Below are positions 12,007 to 22,504 of a DNA stretch of 64,000 nt, in pieces. Under the pieces are notes generated by a model that searched no databases, was not told the DNA's origin, and saw only the letters and a program-made list of their open reading frames with translations. How positions within the stretch are numbered: position 1 is the stretch's first letter; each line of letters starts with the position of its first letter. Origin of the DNA: Ignelater luminosus (Eukaryota > Arthropoda > Insecta > Coleoptera > Elateridae); assembly GCA_011009095.1 (NCBI GenBank), contig VTPC01008750.1, positions 1 to 64,000 of the forward strand. Reading direction: 5' to 3'. Made by a program: the position numbers and the translations under genes.

Positions 12007-13362
12007 TTGGCCACACAAAAGCAAACACTCGATAACACCTTATTGGTTGTAGGTTTGCCTTCATTTGCCGTCACCCTTCAAGAGATCAATAGAAAAATAA
12101 ATCAGTTAATACCCACCAGACAAAAACGAGGAATAATAGATGGTTTAGGATCAGTGATCAAACTCATAACTGGAAATCTAGATGCCATAGATGGACAAAG
12201 ATATGAAGAATCCATCGCCGAATTAAAGGAAAACCAAGAAAAACAAAAACAAGCTATTATCAAACAAATATCACTCACCGATCAAATTATGGATAAATTC
12301 AACAAAACATCCATCACCAAGTTAGAAACCAATCAACTAATACTAAAATCTATGATTGTGAAAGTTGAAGCAGAAGTACAGAAGAACGCAATTCATCAAA
12401 TTCAAGTTGATTTTATAATCAATATTCACACCATGTTCCTGCAAATGTCAGCAATCTCAAATTTAATGTTACACATCGTCGACAATTTAGAAGATGCAAT
12501 CACCTTTGCAAAATTAGAGACATTCCACCCTTCAATTATGGACCCCGAAGATTTGCAAGCAAACCTAAAGTTCAATAAAAATAAAATACACCAATCGAAG
12601 TTACCATTCGAAACGACGAAAACAAATTTGCCATTATTCGAGCAAATATTAATTATGAAAGCCTACCAAATAAATACGGGAATAGTATTCGTATTACGAG
12701 TGCCTTTAACGGAACCAATCACATATGATTATTACCACCTGTATCCGTTACCACTGAAAAATACTGATCAATATCAAGTGATCATACCGCAGCATAAATT
12801 TTTGCTATACCACGAATCAAAGTATATTACAACAGACTACCAATGTAAACAAGTAGTTAAGAATGATTTTATTTGTAAGATGCCAGAACGAATAAATTTT
12901 GAAAACTCTTTATGCGAATCGCAGTTAATCGCTTATTCAAAAACTAATGCTTGTAAATCCAAGTTATTTTTGTTAGAAACTAGTAAAGTTCAGAAAACAG
13001 ATAATGATTTATGGATCATTGTAGCAGTAGAAGAATTAGTAGGAAAGTTATATTGTAAAACAGATAAGAATGTTAGAAATGTACCATTATTAGGAACATA
13101 TTTAGTTAGGATACCCGTAGATTGTGAAATGCAAGTTAGTGATAAGTTGTTAAAAACAAACCATTATTCGAATATAGTATACGAAATAATACAATTGCCA
13201 ACAGTTAATATCAATTATTCAGAAACTAATAAAAATGTAATCGAATTTCCAAAAGTCCATTTAGAAAACATAGAATTAGACGATTTACAACAATTGAAAG
13301 AAAAATTAAATGTAATTCCAAAAGAATTAACACAAGAAGATAATTCCAATACATATTTGCAT
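12007..13362 (+). pseudogene. env: Errantivirus-type envelope protein, main part (truncated both ends)
   Basis: A 452-codon open stretch encodes an insect-retrovirus envelope of the gypsy env/baculovirus F type. A furin-like site RQKR (residues about 38-41) is followed by a small-residue segment GIIDGLGSVIKLITGN, the position of the fusion peptide in this family. Coiled-coil heptads follow (about residues 60-130). Cysteines and polar blocks typical of the ectodomain continue to the end. The signal peptide and most of the subunit upstream of the furin site are missing. The frame is closed at 13363 not by its own stop but by TAG, the first bases of an inserted transposon. The membrane anchor lies beyond the insertion at 15944. 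Confidence 0.85.
13355..13362 (+). repeat. 8-bp target site duplication, left copy
   Basis: ATTTGCAT immediately precedes the transposon terminus TAGGGTGATGACTTTT and is repeated exactly at 15936-15943 after the other terminus. Confidence 0.92.
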
Positions 13363-13610
13363 TAGGGTGATGACTTTTTGATTTTTTTTCTCAAAAATTA
13401 TTTCCTGTAGGACGAGTGAATGAAGTTTTGCCTCTTAATGACTAAAATGACGTTTATTCCATTGAAATATTGAAACATGTCACGCACAAACCACTTTGAA
13501 ATGTTATGTAGGCCATTTTAGCATTTTATTTGATTGTATTAACGATATTTATATATAATATAAGTCATTAAACCGACTTGTACAATAATTTATGTACCAG
13601 CGAATAGTAT

Positions 13611-13720
13611 AGAATTTTCCAGAATATTATAGAATCCTCTGCCCCGTCCGCCCGGACAGTGACGTCACGCTGACGTAATTACTCGGGAAGCTTCTGTAGA
13701 GTTCTAAAATCTTCTTGAAC
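13611..13720 (+). promoter_or_regulatory. Heat-shock element arrays plus CRE
   Basis: From 13611 five contiguous pentamers alternate nGAAn/nTTCn: AGAAT TTTCC AGAAT, a degenerate ATTAT, then AGAAT. From 13686 seven in-phase pentamers follow: GGAAG CTTCT, degenerate GTAGA, GTTCT, degenerate AAAAT, CTTCT TGAAC. Such in-phase alternation is the binding pattern of trimeric HSF. Between the arrays lies a perfect palindromic CRE, TGACGTCA (13660-13667), with TGACGTAA at 13671. The sites sit 30-140 bp upstream of a TATA box, as in insect hsp70 promoters. Confidence 0.75.
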
Positions 13721-13745
13721 TGTTTCACAGTGTGGTATAAACTGG

Positions 13746-13790
13746 TATATAAGCGAGGTGTTCAAAGCGAGTAGTTGAGTTTCAACTAGC
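13746..13790 (+). promoter_or_regulatory. TATA box and predicted transcription start of the transposon
   Basis: TATATAAG at 13746-13753 lies at the expected distance below the HSE arrays. Transcription would be expected to start about 30 bp later, near TTTCAACTAG (about 13780). A donor-like CG|GTAATT near 13904 and an acceptor TATATTTCAG at about 14080 suggest that a non-coding first exon is spliced to the transposase exon (inference). Confidence 0.6.
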
Positions 13791-14259
13791 TTATATTTGG
13801 TGTCAAAATTATTATTGCCTTATTATAACTATTGCGCATTCTCCAGTGTTTAGTTTATTATAAAGAGATCTTGTGTTATTTGATGAGCTGCATTTAACTC
13901 TCTCGGTAATTATAATTGAGCAATGAGTATAAAATATTTTATTAGTAGTATATAATATTTTATTATAATTTCCTATAATTGGTATTTGCTTGTTTTTAAA
14001 TAAAATATATTAAAACTCGATAACAGTTTCTTTAATTTGTTACGTATTTAATATGTACGTTAAGACCTTTTATATTTCAGTTGCTGAGTAAAAGACATGT
14101 CGTTCAGGAAGAGCTCTTCTAGCAGTTTCAAGCGCCATCAAAACGAGGCAAAGTGACAATTTATGAAACACCCTTGATTGAACGGACTCGCATGCCCCTG
14201 AAAAAAGAGACAGAGGATTTGTGAAAATTTAGAAACCTTCTGAAAGAATATGAGCGCTG

Positions 14260-15686
14260 CAGAAGAAACAAAAATTTGAGTCATTGAATGAACTGTTTGA
14301 CGTGACCAAGGTGAAAGGCGAATGGATGTGCAAAAAGGATAAGAACCTCTACAAAATACAAATTGAGAGCAAAGGTCACGTTGGTTATTCCACTGTCAAA
14401 CTTGCTAGTGCCAAAACCATGCACCCATCTAAGCAAAAGAAGGTAATGGAGGCGACTATGTCCACACTGACCAGCTTAGCGCCACCAGATTGTTCCGAAA
14501 GTAGCACGGACTCATCCAACAACAGTAAAGACAGTCCTTGGGAGGATGAGAATGCAGCATCAACGAGTACAAGGAAGCATAACCTAACAGGCACTGCAAG
14601 ACGCCTTGTTACAAGCTCAAAGCTGTCGTCCCACCGAGCAGTAAAGGTGTGCCGCCAGCGTTCTGGTAAGGGCATTGAAATCCCAACCCCATGTCAGTCA
14701 GCAATCCACAAGGCTATCTACACGAGAGCTGCTCAGGTGAAGAAGTACTTGATAAGCACGCTTCATCTGGAGAAGTGGAGCATACACTTTGACGGCAAAC
14801 ACATTGAGAACATTGAATATCAGGTCGTGGTCCTCAAGAATGAAGCAAAAGAAATTAGGCTGACTGCGCTCACATTAAAAGATGGGAAAGCTCAAACAAT
14901 CGCAGAAGGACTCCAGGATGTGTTAGAGGAGTTCAACCTCTGGGGATCAATTGTGATGATTGTTGCCGACACAACAAGCCTGAATACTGACAGGAAGACA
15001 GGCGTTTGTGTTCGGCTGCAGCAAATGTTCGAAGAGAAAGGTCCACCCAAACCCAAGCTCATCAGATGCCAGCACCATGTGCTGGATCGCGTTGTCATGC
15101 ACGATGAACTCCATGGGTCGACTAAATCATCAAACATCGAGTACTTCTTTGTGCAGGATTTGATGAGCAACTATGATAAATTGAAAGCAGCCTTCAGCAA
15201 CGGTGAAACCCAGATCAAGGAAACAGGCGGCTCTACCACCTCACTCGTGTCTTCCGTCACTTCACTGAGAGGAATAAGATCCCCTTCGTGAAGTTTCAAC
15301 AGATCCCAAACATCAGCAATGCACGCTGGAACTCTCGTACCATTCTAGCCCTTCTTGCATTTATTCTGATGTCTGAAACCCGGAACAGGCTGCGTAAGAT
15401 CTGTTCATTCATTTCCTACTCATGGGCGGACTATTGGTTCAGAAATCAATTGTTCTGCGCTAAAGATTTTGATGAACTATCTGCAGCTTTGAATGACTAC
15501 CCAACAGGTCTCAAATGCTTGAAAACCCACTGGAAGATAGATGAATCTCCAATCAACATTCTCCGAAGCAACCAGTGCTGTGAGCGTACGATCAAAGTTA
15601 TGCAAGACTTGTACGACTCCTGCCGCAACAAGGACAATCTCCCACTGAGATTCATCCTGTCCAATGACATTATTGTGAATAATTGA
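14260..15686 (+). pseudogene. Transposase of the 13363-15935 element (one frameshift)
   Basis: The first frame (open through 15291) has an N-terminal Cys-poor DNA-binding-like region (LFDVTKVKGEWMCKKDKNLY). An acidic Ser-rich linker (about residues 60-100) follows, then a catalytic-looking region with IHFDGKHI, IVADTTSLNT and IRCQHHVLDRVVMHDEL. Meaningful reading leaves this frame near 15232 (HFTERNKIPFVKF) and continues in the next one through ISNARWNSRTILALLAFILM and RSNQCCERTIKVMQDLYDSC to a stop at 15686. I know similar multicopy proteins from aphids and other invertebrates but cannot name the Pfam. The conserved D, D and E/RW blocks fit an RNase-H-fold transposase. A single indel disrupts it. 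No convincing ATG was fixed upstream of 14284. Confidence 0.7.
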
Positions 15687-15935
15687 CTTCTTTTTGTGTT
15701 TGATGACCCTATATAATGTTGTATATATGTGACTCTAAAGCTCGTGTTTAATTTTGTATCTGCTTACAGTGACTTCAAAAAATGGGCAAAAAAGCCGATA
15801 AATAAAATTTTTCAAATCATTTTGGGCGTGAGGTGTTTTTATCAAATCACCTTGAAAATAAGATTTTACGTAATCTTTAATGAAAGCTCATCAAATTATG
15901 ATACAGGGAAACGAGGTATAAAAGTCATCACCCTA

Positions 15936-15943
15936 ATTTGCAT
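15936..15943 (+). repeat. 8-bp target site duplication, right copy
   Basis: ATTTGCAT, identical to 13355-13362, follows the right TIR directly. Confidence 0.92.
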
Positions 15944-16075
15944 GCTACGAACTTTTTAATCACTTTTATTGTAATTGCAACCCTGATGACTTTCTTTGCA
16001 TTGTATAAATATAACAAACTTCCAAATTTTTGTAAGAAAATTGTAATATCAAGACCAATTGAAGTTTCACCTTAA
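15944..16075 (+). pseudogene. env: Errantivirus env, C-terminal piece with membrane anchor
   Basis: The codon phase left at 13362 is resumed exactly at 15944 once the 8-bp duplication is taken into account. The piece encodes a hydrophobic stretch of about 20 residues (LLITFIVIATLMTFF-like) followed by a short basic, polar tail ending at TAA 16073-16075. This is the transmembrane anchor and cytoplasmic tail expected of an insect retroviral envelope. It shows that the env was open through this region before the transposon landed. Confidence 0.8.
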
Positions 16076-16914
16076 AAATAAGTGAAAAATAAATTTCCCC
16101 TAATTTTTAATCTTTGGTTGGGAGGAATTATATAAAATTATCAAATAAGAAAACATAATGCATAACCGCCTTTTGCTAAATGCATTCCCTTGCGTAAAAG
16201 ATAAAACACTTAGTTCAAGGTAAAGCTACAGATGTATTATATTACAGATAACGAAAAGTGTTAAGTAAGAATAATTTATTTGGCAAGTTGAATGTATTAT
16301 GTCAGTTTTTGTACTGTTTTGGAAAAATAAATTTTTTTTAAAATCAGTACGAATTGAAACAAAATTAGATTAATTGTATGTCATTAGTACATAAAGAAAA
16401 CTTGTAATTGTTTATAACATTTTTTGGTACATTGACATGTAATTTCAAACTATTTATAATAGCAATATGAAGACAATAACATAAATATCTGTTTTTTTCA
16501 AGTTTCCAATGAGTATTGTATAAAAAAAGATTTTTTGTACATAAATAGCAGAAATATTGTTTAAACAATATAAATAATTCTGTCCCCGGTCCAAAAGGTT
16601 TCTGATTTTAAACAATATAAAAAGACAAAATTAAAAAAAAATAAATCATCAAAATCGAAGCTGTTCTTGAGGACTTCCGAAAATTGCCTGTTTTACGTAT
16701 TCATTGACGCGACTACAAAGATGACATATCCCGGCAAGATACAAATATGAGACAATGTGTATCAGCTTCACATAGGTAATATTTTGTTTGTAACTTGATG
16801 AAGCCTTAAATAATACAGGCGAAAGCTTGGTTGTTAATAATTAAAGACTGTGACCCTATTATACTCATGAAGTTTTAATTGTAACTTTTAAATACAAATT
16901 CTATTCATTTGCAG
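16076..16914. other. AT-rich stretch, possible 3' LTR remnant of the env-bearing element
   Basis: A short purine tract (TTGGGAGGAA, about 16120) lies about 45 bp after the env stop, where a polypurine tract would be, so the start of a 3' LTR is possible. No LTR boundaries could be proven because no 5' partner is present. No gene is visible. Confidence 0.35.
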
Positions 16915-17440
16915 ACTGGCAGTAACGTTACGATTTTTAGCAACAGGTGAGACCTACAGATCCTTAATGTTTGCTACAAGAATACATGAAAGCACAATTA
17001 GCTTAATTGTGCCTGAAACATGTAAAAGTATGATAAATAATTTACAGAATAAATACATTAAGGTAGGTATAGCCCTTACAATATTGTTACAATTGATGTA
17101 TAATTTAACCTTCTAGATGCCATCAAATGCAACTGAATGGAATAAAATTGCTGATGATTTTGAAACTATGTGGAACTTTCCTTTATGCGTAGGTGAATTG
17201 GATGGAAAACACATAAATTTCAGACTACCTAGCAGTGCTGGCTCCTACTTTTATAATTATAAAGGTGCCCACAGCATTGTTCTGCTTGGTGTGTGTTATG
17301 CCACATATAAATTCATATATATTGATATTGGAGTGAATGGACGAATTAGTGACGGAGGGGTATATCGAGCATCATTGAAGAGTGGAAAAGACCAGAGTTT
17401 ATTTAATTTTCCACCTGAGAGATGTTTGCCTGGATTTATT
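16915..17440 (+). pseudogene. PIF/Harbinger (DDE_Tnp_4) transposase fragment, two exons
   Basis: The exon after TTTGCAG (16915-17062) reads LAVTLRFLATGETYRSL and HESTISLIVPETCKSM, and ends at AAG|GTAGGT. The next exon begins after TTCTAG at 17117 with MPSNATEWNKIADDFETMW, then CVGELDGKHI (catalytic D), NYKGAHSIVLLGVCYATYKF, IDIGVNGRISDGGVY (second D region). This is a textbook PIF/Harbinger nuclease with its usual intron position. After about 17430 the expected continuation (the VGDDAF/E segment) is replaced by hAT-type sequence, so the catalytic E is missing. Confidence 0.85.
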
Positions 17441-18280
17441 GGATTTGATGATTTGAGCGCTGACAAAACCTCGGAAGCCTTATTTAAACATATTATGCAA
17501 GTTGTAGATAAATTTAAATTTGAAGCCAAATCGTTGGCCAAACTTATGATCGTGCTGCTGTAATGAGCGGCCATTTAAACGGATTGCAAAAAAAGTTTTG
17601 GAAAAATATCCAAAGGGTTCTCCTTTTTTTACAAGAATTTTTGTACTAAATGTTCTGTCCAGTTTACTGACGTTTACTGATGTGTCATTTGATATTATTC
17701 AAACAAGAAACTTTGACATATTATACTGCAGTCAAAAAGTACTTGAATTTCAAAATCAGTTGCAAAAAGACCAGGATAATTTTGAATGCATCTAGTCATT
17801 CATAATTAAAGATGCTGGAGAAGATTCCTCAAAATCTAATAAAAGAAAAGCAGAGGGAAAGGATTACTATAAACGCATTTACTTTGAGATAATAGACAAT
17901 ATTCAAAATCAGATCAATACTTGATTTAAATCATTTGAAAAACTACAGTTTTTTTACTTATTAAATCCTAAGAAAATTAAAGGCTTTGCAAAAAAAGAAA
18001 AGCTTCCTACAGAGTAGTTACGGAAACTCCAAGAAAGTTACGGGAACTATTTCAATTAGGGTAAACTTCAAAATGAACTTCATGTGTAGTACACTTTAAA
18101 CGAAGAAAATAACAAAAACCCATCGAAATAGCAAACTATTTAAGTGAAATGAATTTAAAAAGTGAATTTCAGAAACGTATAAACTGGCCCAACTTATATC
18201 AACTATTCCTACAACAGCTTCCGTAGAGCGGTCTTTTTCGGAGCTAAAAAGGATACATTAGTAATATAAAAACTGAGCAA
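17441..18280 (+). pseudogene. hAT transposase remnant (ZMYM/DUF4371-like)
   Basis: The reading switches to GFDDLSADKTSEALFKHI, then QTYDRAAVMSGHLNGLQKK (about 17537-17595), matching the D-x-A-x-x-M-S-G-H-x-N-G-L-Q block of DUF4371/ZMYM-like hAT proteins. After several hundred decayed bases the C-terminal dimerisation motif LISTIPTTASVERSFSELKR appears at about 18190-18250. Frameshifts and stops are numerous. The first 20 or so codons are continuous with the PIF frame, so this is a chimera. Confidence 0.7.
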
Positions 18281-18289
18281 GTCCCTGCA

Positions 18290-18531
18290 GGTGGTAATTT
18301 CCAAAATTGTTTACCACAATTAAAAATTCCCTGTTTTTAATGGAAGTTTATTTGAACACAAAGAATTTATTGATAATTTCGAATCAATTATAAATCAGAC
18401 TGCATTTTCAAATGCACAAAACTTTTTTATTTTAAAAACTTCATTAAAAGAGGAAGCAGCTACGCTGTCGCGAATTGATCAGCTACAAACGACAATTATA
18501 CAATAGTAATAAATATTTTAAAAGAAAGGTA
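18290..18531 (+). pseudogene. gag: BEL/Pao Gag (DUF1759) left part
   Basis: The reading NCLPQLKIPCFNGSLF..., NFFILKTSLKEEAA is the DUF1759 signature of BEL/Pao Gag proteins (LPKI-x-x-P-x-F-x-G ... LxxSLxGEA). Frames shift within it. It is cut at 18531 by a Tc1 element inside codons for K-E-R-Y-D-K, and continues at 20184. Confidence 0.7.
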
Positions 18532-20183
18532 CACTCCTCTTCATAAAGTATCGGACGATTCTCAATTCATAAGTAACACATGGATATTTATTGAAAAAAT
18601 TAAATGAAATCTTTTTTTCTTCTTTTATAATTGTATTTTGATTTGATTCAACTAATTAAAACACAAAGTACGAATTTACTACAAAACATAAACTGACTAT
18701 ACAAAAAGAACTATTGTAAACACATAACTAAAAGCTTCATCAAGTTCCGGACGATACAATAATTATGGTTTATACTTATTCGTAGTTTTCATCATATCTA
18801 AGATTAATATCTGGTAGGGCGTCCATCTTGTTGTATTACCTCCTGTAGACGGATTCGACGAGTTTTTTAAGAAATTCCTCAGACGGATTTTCCCATTCAT
18901 ACAATAACTTCTCTCTTAATTCGGCTTTTTTTGTGATATTATACGTGTCCTTTAATGTGCGATCTAAATGGTCCCAGAGATGCTCGATGGGATTTAGGTT
19001 TGGGCTTTGTGGAGGTGGTTCCAGCACTTTAGGACAATTATAAAGAAGCCAGTTGCGAACTATGAAGGCTTTATGTTTCGGGTGATTATCTTGGTAAAAC
19101 TGAAAGTAGTCTTTTAACCCCATTTTTTCTTCGGATGCTTGAAGATGAGACTTTATTAATGATAAGTAACTGTCCTTAATCATGGTTGCTTCAATTACTT
19201 CTACGTTTCCCACCCCATTATAAGACATACAGCCCCAAATCATTATACCCTGCCCTCCATGTTTCACTGCCGCATTTAAGTGTTTTAATTTATAGGCTTC
19301 GTTTGGTTTCCTATAAACACTTTCCCGTTTTTTGTCACTTTTGTAAACAGTAAATTTACTTTCATCGGCAAATATTACCGATTTCCAAAAACTAAGATCC
19401 TTATTTGCATATTTCTTGGCAAAATCCAAACGCTTCTGTCTGTTAACTTTACTTATAAACGGTTTACGTTTGCATATACGGGATTTATAACCAGCCCTTC
19501 TAATAATACGGCCAATTGTTGTGGCACTTACTTTGTTATGACTACGATGAAGCAACTGATCTGCCAATTTTGAAGTGAAGATTTTAGGATTCACCTTTAC
19601 TTGCCGAATTATAAAATTAGCCTCTCTCTGTGTATATTTGCGTGGACGTCCGAGGCTGGTTTTATCCTCAATTCGGTCTTCTTTATAATATCTCTTGGAT
19701 ATATCGTGTACTGTAGATTTGGGTATTCGTAAATACCACTAATCTCGCCTAAAGACTTACCTATTTCTCGGTAATAAACAACCAAAGATCTTGCATTAAT
19801 TGTTGTTGATGATGGCATGTTGTTCGCGCTAATCAACTCTAAATGTTTTTTTTTAAATATAAACAATGCACAAATGCTTTCACTGAAGCTGTTAAATGAT
19901 TTAAACTAACATACAACCCCTACTTACTCGATTATTTAACTCTATCAGCCAAACTATTTTGCCGCCCGGAACTTTATGAAGTGGCGAATTAATGTAATTT
20001 TATACATTTTTTTAGCACCTGTCTTTATTACTTTTTCAAATTATGTTTTGTCTGCAGCTTCCGCTACGTAAGATAAGTATGAGTTAGTATTTAGAAAGAA
20101 AAATGTGATGTTTTAATTTTCTTATCAAATCTTTCATATTTCGTACGAATTGAGTATCGTCCGATACTTTATGAAGATGAGCG
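18532..20183 (-). mobile_element. Tc1-like transposon, 1652 bp, IR/DR-type ends, TA-flanked
   Basis: Outer ends CACTCCTCTTCATAAAGTAT (18532) and, inverted, CGCTCATCTTCATAAAGTAT (ending 20183) match at 18 of 20 bases and go on with CGGACGAT. Both are flanked by TA (18530-18531; 20184-20185). A second motif copy lies about 200 bp inside each end: CTTCATCAAGTTCCGG at about 18736 and CCGGAACTTTATGAAG at about 19966. Two direct repeats inside each long inverted repeat is the IR/DR arrangement known from Sleeping Beauty-type Tc1 elements. Removing the element with one TA restores the BEL/Pao Gag reading frame at the site. Confidence 0.92.
18836..19818 (-). pseudogene. Tc1 transposase, DD34E, single frameshift
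   Basis: The start is taken as ATG at 19818 (MPSSTTINARSLVVYYREIG, helix-turn-helix region). The frame shifts near 19725, then carries STVHDISKRYY, GRPRKYTQREANFI and NPKIFTSKLADQ. The catalytic core follows: D in VIFADESKFTVY, D in FYQDNHPKHKA and E in SPNLNPIEHLW. Exactly 34 residues lie between the second D and E, the Tc1 hallmark. About 327 codons, normal length for the family. The only lesion I can see is the frameshift near 19725, so the copy is young. Confidence 0.9.
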
Positions 20184-20632
20184 TATGATAAACCTAAGCT
20201 TATTCTGCAATCGCACATCAAAATTATATTTGAAGCGCAATCAACGAATAAACCGTCTTCATCTAATCTTACGCACCTAACAGATTCTATAAAAAAGGAG
20301 GTTGCTTGTCTAGAAAATTTAAATTTAAATTGTGACCAAATTTTAGGAACGTTTTTTACACATATAGTGGCCAACAAAGTTTAGAAAAGCTTAAAATGCA
20401 CAAGTCAAATGAAATATTAACCGTTAAGGAAACATTAGAATTCTTAGAACAAAAAGCTCAGTTTCTAGCCGATATCAATTTTGATGGTGATGATAATAAT
20501 AAAAAGGCAAAATCATTTCAGGATAGAGCACACTTTAAAAATAACAAATCGTTTGCCTTACTTTTGACCAACAACAATAACAATCAATGCAAATTATGTG
20601 AGGATCATCATCGTACAGGTCAACGTTTGTAG
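20184..20632 (+). pseudogene. gag: BEL/Pao Gag right part with zinc knuckle
   Basis: Gag resumes as YDKPKLILQSHIKIIFEAQS and SLNLNCDQILGTFFTHIVANKV, matching DUF1759 downstream blocks. After a frame change, TNNNNNQCKLCEDHHRTGQ begins the Cys-x2-Cys zinc knuckle. Similarity ends abruptly at about 20625. The protease and RT are not here; an unrelated BEL/Pao pol fragment lies at 27778. Confidence 0.7.
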
Positions 20633-20910
20633 AAAGGCATTTGGCTTGACGTTGCGCACTGGACAGCATAGGCGTAGTAGTGGGCAGCTCATTTGCTTTG
20701 GCTTCTTCGTGGTGTTCACATCGGTACAGTCACAGTAAAAAGCATTTTTGCCAAGTTTTTTTGTTTTAGTTTAATTTATAAATTAGGTGTTGTTATATTT
20801 GTTTTATAGTATTGTTAATTTAGTGTCGTTTAGTTAGTTTAGTGTTTATATTTAAGACTGTTTTAATTAGTACTTTTAGACTAGTGTTTAGTGTATTGTT
20901 TAAGTTTAAA
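20633..20910. other. Leader and presumed 5' UTR of the next transposase
   Basis: T-rich sequence with repeated TAGTTTAGTGT-like words lies between the end of Gag and ATG 20911. No TATA box with clear support is seen. Confidence 0.35.
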
Positions 20911-22504
20911 TATGGTTTTGGACAGTAAAAGCCGGAAAATTATACTCTCTATATTACAGTTTATGAAGAGGGAAGCCGATGCAGCTGCACGTATGATACC
21001 ACTCCCGAAGGTAAGTAAAATAAGTATTTTTCAGTTAGGTATTTATTATATCAAACATGAGTTTTATTGTAGTAATTAATGTATTTTACGTTCCAACAAT
21101 ATCGCTGAAATAATGCTAACACAACCATACTTGCTTTGCATATTTAAGAACATAACTCATACGTTTTTTACAAGATAGTAATGATTGCTTCTTTTGTTGC
21201 TTATAGCAATTCCCAATTATACTAAATACAGCAACGAGTTTTTGCTGCTACTGGTGTAAGTTTGCGGACGATAATCGTATCACTAAGGAGGCTAAGGAAA
21301 TCAAAAAGGGTGAAAAATCATCATTTTCTATACCTAACAAAATTAGAAAAAAACAGAAAATCAAAAGTAGCTCTGGCTGATTTTGACAAGGGTGTACTGC
21401 GTCGAATGATTATTAATTTCCATGCTACCGAAGGTGTAATACCAACGCTTACAAGGGTACATAAAAAGTTTTGTGAACATAATGACTATAAAGGGTGTCA
21501 AGACAAATTAAGGAATGAAATAAGACAGAGAGGGTTCAAGTGGAAAAGGTTTGAGAAGAACAGAAAACTTCTAATGGAAAATCATGAAGTAAGGCATCTT
21601 AGAATTAATTTTTTTAAGAAAGATGAAAAATACCGAGAAGAACAACGACCTATCATTTATATAGCTGAAACTTATATACATTCTTCCCATACTCAAGAGA
21701 AAGCATAGAGCGATACATCTAATGAAGGCATAAAAAACAATTTCTAGGGGATCTCGACTAATTATTCTTAATGCTGGAGGTGAAGAAGGATTTTTACCGG
21801 AATGTTATGTTAGATGGAAATCGAATTGCAGCACAGGGGATTATCATAATATGAACTATGATAATTATGAACAATGGATTAAGGAAAAGTTTTTGCCAAA
21901 TTTACCACCAAACAGCGTGTTAGTTATTGATAATGCCCCTTATCAATATGAACAAGTTGGTAAGTGGCTAAGAGAACGGTAAATCTCGTTTGATAAAAAC
22001 ATGTTGAAACCAGAACTGTACGTCATCAAACTGTATAAACCAAGATATAAACAGTTTAAAATTGACAAGTTACTGAATGATGCAGGTCACGATGTATTAA
22101 GATTGTCGCCCTACCATCCAGATTTTAACCTCAATGAGTTAGTGGAGGCGGCAATGAAGTCATATGTGGCTTCCAGAAATGTAAAATCCAGTATGAACGA
22201 GGTTACAAAATTATGTGCCGAGTTTTTCGAGCAGTTCACAGTAGAAAACTGGAAATCAAAATGTGAGCACTCAAAACGAATTGAAAAAGAGTTTATGGAA
22301 AAGGAACCTATGGTTGATGTAGCGGTAGACAAATTGATAATTAATTTAAGTGACAATAGTGATGATAGTGACATGGATACATCTGATGAAGGTGACGAAA
22401 TGGAAGTAGAAGACGGTAATCTTTCAGGGATAGAAGAATTTCCAGATGACATTCATCAAAAGGTTTCATCTTCACAACCTGGAACTTCTAGTTCAAGTAT
22501 CTAG
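20911..22504 (+). pseudogene. IS630/Tc1-like (DDE_3) transposase, two or more exons, decayed
   Basis: Exon 1 (20911-21009) reads MVLDSKSRKIILSILQFMKR and ends at CCGAAG|GTAAGT. After an acceptor at about 21206 the next exon encodes a helix-turn-helix (AATGVSLRTIIVSLRRL) and FDKGVLRRMIINFHATEG with RGFKWKRFEKNRKLLMEN. The core reads IYIAETYIHSSH (first catalytic D replaced by A), then after a frameshift at about 21715 VLVIDNAPYQYEQV (second D) and LSPYHPDFNLNELVEAAM (E kept). One in-frame TAA stands at 21979-21981. The tail is acidic (SDDSDMDTSDEGDEMEVED). This is the long-spaced insect transposase group with the PYHPDLNPIE motif. Confidence 0.8.

Larger units (their letters stand above)
13363..15935 (+). 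mobile_element. hAT-like DNA transposon, 2573 bp, perfect TIRs and 8-bp TSD
   Basis: The ends are exact inverted copies of TAGGGTGATGACTTTT (13363-13378 and 15920-15935) and the flanks are exact copies of ATTTGCAT. Length, 8-bp duplication and a single internal gene point to a cut-and-paste transposon; hAT, P and KDZ groups all make 8-bp duplications, so the superfamily is left open. It contains a strong promoter-like region (13611-13790), a probable 5' UTR intron and a transposase in two frames. It inserted in the last part of an errantivirus env. Undiverged TIRs and TSDs suggest a fairly recent insertion. Confidence 0.92.
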
